The notes below the pieces were generated by a model that saw nothing but the letters and a program-made list of their open reading frames with translations, was not told the DNA's origin and ran no database searches. Below, piece by piece: positions 6,520 to 9,871 of a DNA stretch of 9,871 bases; within the stretch, counting starts at the first letter, position 1; the number at the start of each line of letters is the position of its first letter. Source of the stretch: Bifidobacterium breve (GTDB lineage: Bacteria; Actinomycetota; Acidimicrobiia; Acidimicrobiales; Ilumatobacteraceae); NCBI GenBank assembly GCA_945869715.1, contig CAMBPP010000047.1:1-9871 (forward strand), written 5' to 3'. Both the position numbers and the translations under genes were made by a program.

Positions 6520-6804
6520 ATGGAAGCATTAGCGAAAATTGTTGTGAAAGCAGCAGAAGCAGCAGCAGATCCAGCAGCAGCAAAGAACGAAGCAGCAGCA
6601 GCGTCAGCTGGTTTTGCTTACGGTCTCGCTGCAATCGGACCTGGTATTGGTATCGGTTACATCGTGGGTAAAGCAGTCGAAGCAATGGCACGTCAGCCAG
6701 AAGCTGCCGGCATGGTTCGTACCACAATGTTCTTGGGTATCGCATTTACCGAAGCTCTTGCACTTATCGGATTCGTTGTATTCATTCTTCTCAAGTTCGC
6801 CTAA
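6520..6804 (+). CDS. atpE: F1Fo ATP synthase subunit c (proton-binding ring)
   Basis: The protein is a two-helix hairpin whose oligomer forms the rotor ring. Residues 35-57 form helix 1 with the glycine pattern GPGIGIGYIVGK (40-51), RQPE (58-61) is the cytoplasmic loop, and helix 2 holds FTEALALIG with the ion-binding carboxylate Glu78. Compared with the Na+-type ring of Ilyobacter (GPGVGQG in helix 1, ES in helix 2), the Gln is replaced by Ile45 and the Ser by Ala79, so proton coupling is expected. At 94 aa it is longer than the usual 70-85: the first roughly 30 residues are an Ala-rich, charged extension with no counterpart in most c subunits. The start is fixed by the strong GAGGAG upstream. 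The stop codon lies in the loop of a hairpin. Confidence 0.96.
   Translation: MEALAKIVVKAAEAAADPAAAKNEAAAASAGFAYGLAAIGPGIGIGYIVGKAVEAMARQPEAAGMVRTTMFLGIAFTEALALIGFVVFILLKFA
6550..6603 (+). repeat. GCA-rich low-complexity tract in the 5' part of atpE
   Basis: Codons 11-28 contain eleven GCA alanine codons plus a GCG, in clusters of two or three separated by GAA, GAT-CCA and AAG-AAC-GAA. Eleven of thirteen Ala codons from residue 11 to 30 are GCA. It encodes the Ala-rich extension before the first membrane helix and could change length by replication slippage. Confidence 0.75.
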
Positions 6805-6817
6805 AGCGAATTTGAGA
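6789..6817 (+). promoter_or_regulatory. 12-bp RNA hairpin enclosing the atpE stop codon
   Basis: TCTCAAGTTCGC (6789-6800) pairs with GCGAATTTGAGA (6806-6817) over all twelve positions, with one G-U wobble (6795 with 6811). The loop CTAAA (6801-6805) contains the TAA stop. No T-run follows, so it is not a standard intrinsic terminator. It may protect the atpB-atpE message from 3' decay or dampen expression of downstream genes, helping c exceed the other subunits. Confidence 0.6.
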
Positions 6818-6833
6818 GTTGTCCATCTATCTT

Positions 6834-6849
6834 CCTGCTAAAGCGCAGG
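6834..6849 (+). repeat. Small stem-loop just upstream of the atpF ribosome-binding site
   Basis: CCTGC (6834-6838) and GCAGG (6845-6849) form a 5-bp stem with a 6-nt loop. It ends three bases before the AGGAG at 6853-6857 that serves atpF. The stem alone is short and may be chance, but together with the larger hairpin at 6789-6817 it makes the atpE-atpF junction structured. Confidence 0.25.
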
Positions 6850-6862
6850 TTCAGGAGATCAC

Positions 6863-7597
6863 ATGTTGACTGCAATAGTCACCCGCTCGGGTGAGGCGGC
6901 CGTGTCGGTGAGGTTGGTCGATACAGACTCAACCACACCCACCGAAGTCGTCGTCTCGGCGGAAAATGAAGAGTTGATGACGATGTCGGCAGAGCCGACG
7001 TCTGACGATGTGCCTATAGAGGATTCTGCGGAAGTCCCTGTTGCCGCTGAATCACGTGCTCTTACTGCTGAAACAGGCACTGTTGAAGTGGTCGACGCGG
7101 GTCCGAACCCTATTGCACCAGAAGGTAAGGAATTGATGTGGACCTTTGGTCCATTCCTCATCTTCCTTATTCTCATGAGGTACTTCCTCTTCCCACGCTT
7201 GCGCAAAGGAATGGACTCACGCTACGAAAGCATCCGCAGCAACCACGATGGCGCCGATGCTGCAAAGGCCGATGCCCGAGCAGAAGTCGCCAAGTACGAC
7301 TCAGCACTTGTTGGTGTTCGTGCAGAAGCATCACAGCGCATCGATGCAGCACGTCAAACACTCGACCAAGAGCGTCAACGCGCAATTGCTGAAGCCAATG
7401 CTCGTATTGCAGCAAAGAAAGCTGAAGCAGAAGCTGCAGCAAACGCAGAGCGCGCAGCAGCACAGGCACAAGTCAGTGCCGCTGTCACCTCGGTTACTTC
7501 AACTCTTGCATCGCTTGCACTTGGCAAAACTGCCGATGCCGGCGTGGTCTCACAAGCAGTTTCAGAAGCAATGCAAAATGCAGGGAGCCGATCATGA
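6863..7597 (+). CDS. atpF: F1Fo ATP synthase subunit b (first copy) with long acidic N-terminal extension
   Basis: Residues from about 81 onward are a normal b subunit: the entry motif PNPIAPEGKEL (81-91), one membrane helix (about 92-110), FPRLRKGMDSRYESIRS, then a long Ala/Glu/Lys/Arg-rich coiled-coil stalk to about residue 205 and a C-terminal delta/F1-binding region. It would anchor the peripheral stalk in the membrane. The total of 244 aa exceeds the usual 155-185 because residues 1-80 form an extra hydrophilic region with 17 acidic and only 3 basic residues, rich in Ser, Thr and Val, without a signal peptide. AGGAG at 6853-6857, five nucleotides before the ATG, supports this start. ATG 7136 (codon 92) has AAGG upstream but would lose the NP..PE motif. 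The stop overlaps the next gene by ATGA. Confidence 0.92.
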   Translation: MLTAIVTRSGEAAVSVRLVDTDSTTPTEVVVSAENEELMTMSAEPTSDDVPIEDSAEVPVAAESRALTAETGTVEVVDAGPNPIAPEGKELMWTFGPFLIFLILMRYFLFPRLRKGMDSRYESIRSNHDGADAAKADARAEVAKYDSALVGVRAEASQRIDAARQTLDQERQRAIAEANARIAAKKAEAEAAANAERAAAQAQVSAAVTSVTSTLASLALGKTADAGVVSQAVSEAMQNAGSRS

Positions 7598-8133
7598 GAC
7601 TCATTCATCTCATTGCTAGCGAAGATCCTTCGCAGACGCACCACTGGCTCTTGCCAGAAACCGCAGAAATTATTTACGGTGGAATTTCATCGCTCATTAT
7701 TTTCGTGGCAATTTACAAGTTTGGTTTGCCAGCAGCGAAGAAGGCTTTGAACGCTCGTACTGAGCGCATTCAAAAGGAACTCGATGGCGCAACAAATGCG
7801 TTGTCTAGCGCAACACAAGAAGCCAGCAACATTCGCGCAGCTATTGGCGATATCGCTGGTGAGCGCAATCGTCTCGTTGCAGAAGCCGACCAACAAGCAG
7901 CAACAATGCTCACCGAAGGTCGTGCACGCATTACCGCAGAAGTTGCAGAACTTGAAGCTCGTGGCGATGCAGAAATCGCAGCAGCACGATCACGTTCAAG
8001 CGATGAACTTCGCGGCGAAATTTCACTTCTTGCCTCGGCAGCTGCACAGCGTACAGTGAGTGCGTCGTTGAACGCTTCAGCACAGCAAGAACTCATTGAG
8101 AACTTCATTAACTCAGTAGGGGCAGCACGATGA
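7594..8133 (+). CDS. F1Fo ATP synthase subunit b (second b-type stalk protein)
   Basis: This 179-aa protein has a short N terminus (1-20), a membrane helix (about 24-43, IIYGGISSLIIFVAIYKFGLP), a long polar helical stretch rich in Ala, Glu and Arg (about 47-150) and a C-terminal segment AAQRTVSASLNASAQQELIENFINSVG typical of b subunits that contact delta. Its position after atpF and before atpH matches the b portion of the mycobacterial b-delta fusion protein, but here it ends with its own stop and the delta gene starts in an ATGA overlap. Together with the first copy it would form a b/b' heterodimeric stalk. AGGGAG at 7582-7587, six nucleotides upstream, supports the start. Annotation pipelines usually call it atpF as well. 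Confidence 0.92.
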   Translation: MRLIHLIASEDPSQTHHWLLPETAEIIYGGISSLIIFVAIYKFGLPAAKKALNARTERIQKELDGATNALSSATQEASNIRAAIGDIAGERNRLVAEADQQAATMLTEGRARITAEVAELEARGDAEIAAARSRSSDELRGEISLLASAAAQRTVSASLNASAQQELIENFINSVGAAR

Positions 8134-8657
8134 GCGAATCACGTATCGAGGGTTATGCCCGCGCACTCGTTGAAATAGCAGAAGCCGAAGGCAACTTGGC
8201 TGTTGTTGAAAACGAATTGTTCCGTTTGGCGCGCGCACTTGAGCAAAGCGAAACTTTGCGCTCAACGCTCACCGACGAATCCATACCTGCTGCACGCCGC
8301 CAGGCTGTAGTGGAAGCACTTATTGGTGGCACTGCTACCAACACCACAACACAACTTGTTGGCTTGGTTATTGGCGCCGGTCGTGGTCGCGACTTGCCCG
8401 CCATTGTCGACAAAGTGGTGAAGCGCGCATCAAGTGCGCAAAACAAAGATCTCGCCGAGGTGCGTACAGCAGTTGCACTCACGCCAGAGCAAGAGAGCCG
8501 TTTGGCTGCGGCCCTTGAAAAGGCCACAGGCAAAAAGGTGAACTTGAAAGTCGTTGTCGATCCGAGCGTGCTTGGTGGCGTTGTTGCCACTGTTGGCGAC
8601 TCTGTTATCGACGGAAGTGTCCGTACTCGCCTCGATCAAGTGAAGAGCCGCCTCTAG
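8130..8657 (+). CDS. atpH: F1Fo ATP synthase subunit delta
   Basis: Delta joins the peripheral stalk to the top of the F1 head. The 175-aa protein is of standard length. It shows the N-terminal helical domain starting RIEGYARALVEIAEAEG (5-21), the central FRLARALEQSETLRSTLTD region, LVGLVIGAGRGRDLPAIVDKVV, and the diagnostic C terminus LGGVVATVGDSVIDGSVRTRL. The ATG overlaps the end of the second b gene by ATGA, with AGGGG at 8118-8122 seven bases upstream, so the b and delta proteins are translationally coupled. Delta is an independent polypeptide here, unlike the b-delta fusion of mycobacteria. Confidence 0.96.
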   Translation: MSESRIEGYARALVEIAEAEGNLAVVENELFRLARALEQSETLRSTLTDESIPAARRQAVVEALIGGTATNTTTQLVGLVIGAGRGRDLPAIVDKVVKRASSAQNKDLAEVRTAVALTPEQESRLAAALEKATGKKVNLKVVVDPSVLGGVVATVGDSVIDGSVRTRLDQVKSRL

Positions 8658-8693
8658 GCGTCGTCACTTACCAGTGTCAGAAGGGAAATAGTC

Positions 8694-9871
8694 ATGGCAG
8701 ACATCACGTTGTCAGCAAGCGACATCGCGTCGGCAATCACCAAGGGGTTAGAGGGCTATACGCCGTCACTCGAGGCTCGCACCGTCGGTCGTGTTGTAGA
8801 AGTGGGCGACGGTATCGCCCGCGTATCGGGTCTTCCCGATTGCGCAGTAAACGAATTGCTCGAGTTTGAAGACGGAACCGTTGGTCTCGCCTTGAACCTC
8901 GACGAAGACACCATTGGTGCTGTAGTTCTCGGAGATGCCGATGGCATTGAAGAAGGCCAGCCAGTAAAAGCAACCGGACGCATCTTGTCGGTTCCTGTTG
9001 GTGATGCGCTTTTGGGTCGCGTTATTAACGCACTCGGCGAGCCAATCGACGGCAAGGGCGACATTGTTGGCGGAATCATTCGTCGTGTAGAAATTCAAGC
9101 TCCTGGCATCATGGGTCGCAAGCCCGTGCACGAGCCAATGCAAACAGGAATCAAGGCTATTGACGCCATGATCCCCATTGGTCGCGGTCAGCGCGAACTC
9201 ATCATTGGTGACCGTAAAACCGGTAAGACCACTATTGCAATTGACACCATCATCAACCAGCGTGGTCTCGGCGTGAAGTGCATTTATGTTGCCATCGGTC
9301 AAAAGGGTTCCACCATTGCACAGACGGTAGAAACACTTCGTCAGTACGGCGCACTTGAGTACACCGTTGTTGTAGCCGCTCCTGCATCAGAGCCAGCACC
9401 GTTTAAGTACCTTGCCCCATACACCGGTTGCGCACTTGGTCAGCACTGGATGGAAAATGGCGAGCACGCACTTGTTGTGTACGACGACTTGTCGAAGCAG
9501 GCCGAGGCTTACCGCCAGATGGCACTGTTGTTGCGCCGTCCACCAGGCCGCGAAGCGTACCCAGGCGACGTGTTCTACCTTCACAGCCGCTTGCTTGAGC
9601 GCGCTGCAAAATTGAGCGACGCCAACGGCGCAGGTTCACTGACTGCTTTGCCAGTTATTGAAACCAAAGCTGGCGACGTGTCGGCATACATTCCTACCAA
9701 CGTGATCTCCATCACCGATGGCCAGGTGTACTTGCAAGACAACCTCTTCAAATCTGGTGTGCGTCCTGCAGTAGACGTAGGTATCTCGGTATCTCGCGTG
9801 GGTGGTGCAGCTCAAATTAAATCAATGAAGAGCGTGTCAGGTACTTTGAAACTCGACCTTGCTCAGTTCCG
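8694..9871 (+). CDS. atpA: F1Fo ATP synthase subunit alpha (truncated by window edge)
   Basis: Alpha carries the non-catalytic nucleotide sites of the F1 head. The first 392 codons of roughly 510-550 are present. The N-terminal region contains VGRVVEVGDGIARVSGLPD; the P-loop GDRKTGKT is at 172-179; the Walker B strand reads LVVYDD (260-265) followed by LSKQAEAYRQMALLLRRPPGREAYPGD; then ALPVIETKAGDVSAYIPTNVISITDGQ; and SVSRVGGAAQ holds the arginine finger R368. The P-loop has Lys where E. coli has Gln (GDRQTGKT). AAGGGA at 8681-8686, seven bases upstream, supports the ATG. The 36-bp gap after atpH shows no terminator, so it belongs to the same operon. Confidence 0.98.
   Translation, partial: MADITLSASDIASAITKGLEGYTPSLEARTVGRVVEVGDGIARVSGLPDCAVNELLEFEDGTVGLALNLDEDTIGAVVLGDADGIEEGQPVKATGRILSVPVGDALLGRVINALGEPIDGKGDIVGGIIRRVEIQAPGIMGRKPVHEPMQTGIKAIDAMIPIGRGQRELIIGDRKTGKTTIAIDTIINQRGLGVKCIYVAIGQKGSTIAQTVETLRQYGALEYTVVVAAPASEPAPFKYLAPYTGCALGQHWMENGEHALVVYDDLSKQAEAYRQMALLLRRPPGREAYPGDVFYLHSRLLERAAKLSDANGAGSLTALPVIETKAGDVSAYIPTNVISITDGQVYLQDNLFKSGVRPAVDVGISVSRVGGAAQIKSMKSVSGTLKLDLAQF

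Noticed and set aside
6805..6862. Possible intrinsic terminator after atpE
   Set aside because: The hairpin is strong but is followed by GTTGTCC rather than a T-run, and essential atp genes continue downstream.
8766..9302. Antisense open frame of 178 codons opposite atpA
   Set aside because: No domain features, and the plus strand encodes the P-loop region of AtpA throughout.
1..9871. Mobile element, CRISPR, defence system or RNA gene
   Set aside because: No transposase, integrase, direct-repeat array, tRNA-like or rRNA-like sequence was seen; nearly all sequence is accounted for by housekeeping genes.

Overview
The window looks like a chromosomal core region of a high-GC-lineage Gram-positive (Actinomycetota), most likely Acidimicrobiia or a relative, though base composition is only about 50% G+C by eye. 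The evidence is the order wecA-type transferase, atpZ/atpI, atpB, atpE, atpF, second b, atpH, atpA, which parallels the mycobacterial locus; an actinobacterial-type RpiB with Glu rather than Cys in the active site; and a thiolase-like protein resembling mycobacterial TLP1. The lineage assignment is inference from these features, not from a search.

Layout. Positions 1-1779 lie on the minus strand: the N-terminal 86 codons of an S9-family prolyl oligopeptidase/dipeptidyl peptidase (GTG start at 259, running off the left edge) preceded by a 500-aa thiolase-like protein that seems to lack the usual catalytic residues. Both probably share one transcript. A 47-bp divergent intergenic region (1780-1826) carries a -10-like hexamer in each direction, each exactly 6 nt from its start codon, which suggests leaderless transcription both ways, and an inverted repeat between them. 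From 1827 onward everything is on the plus strand: rpiB and glyA (ATGA overlap), a WecA/TagO-type polyprenyl-phosphate GlcNAc-1-phosphate transferase, then the F1Fo ATP synthase operon, which runs off the right edge inside atpA.

The ATP synthase genes are tightly packed: atpZ/atpI overlap by 1 bp, and b/b and b/delta overlap by ATGA. AtpZ and AtpI are membrane assembly or ion-supply factors. AtpB (a) and AtpE (c ring) form the proton path. Two b-type stalk proteins plus delta form the peripheral stalk, and AtpA begins the F1 head. The c subunit has the residues expected for H+ rather than Na+ coupling.

No mobile element, CRISPR array, RNA gene or new defence system is visible. Most of the window is conserved housekeeping sequence. 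The points worth a second look are: the roughly 80-residue acidic extension on the first b subunit; the GCA-codon-rich extension of the c subunit; a 12-bp hairpin whose loop holds the atpE stop codon; the separate b and delta genes where mycobacteria have a fusion; the catalytically altered thiolase; and the putative leaderless promoters. The only non-coding gap of note is 5599-5704 (106 bp, T-rich, possible promoter for atpB); no gap exceeds 300 bases.
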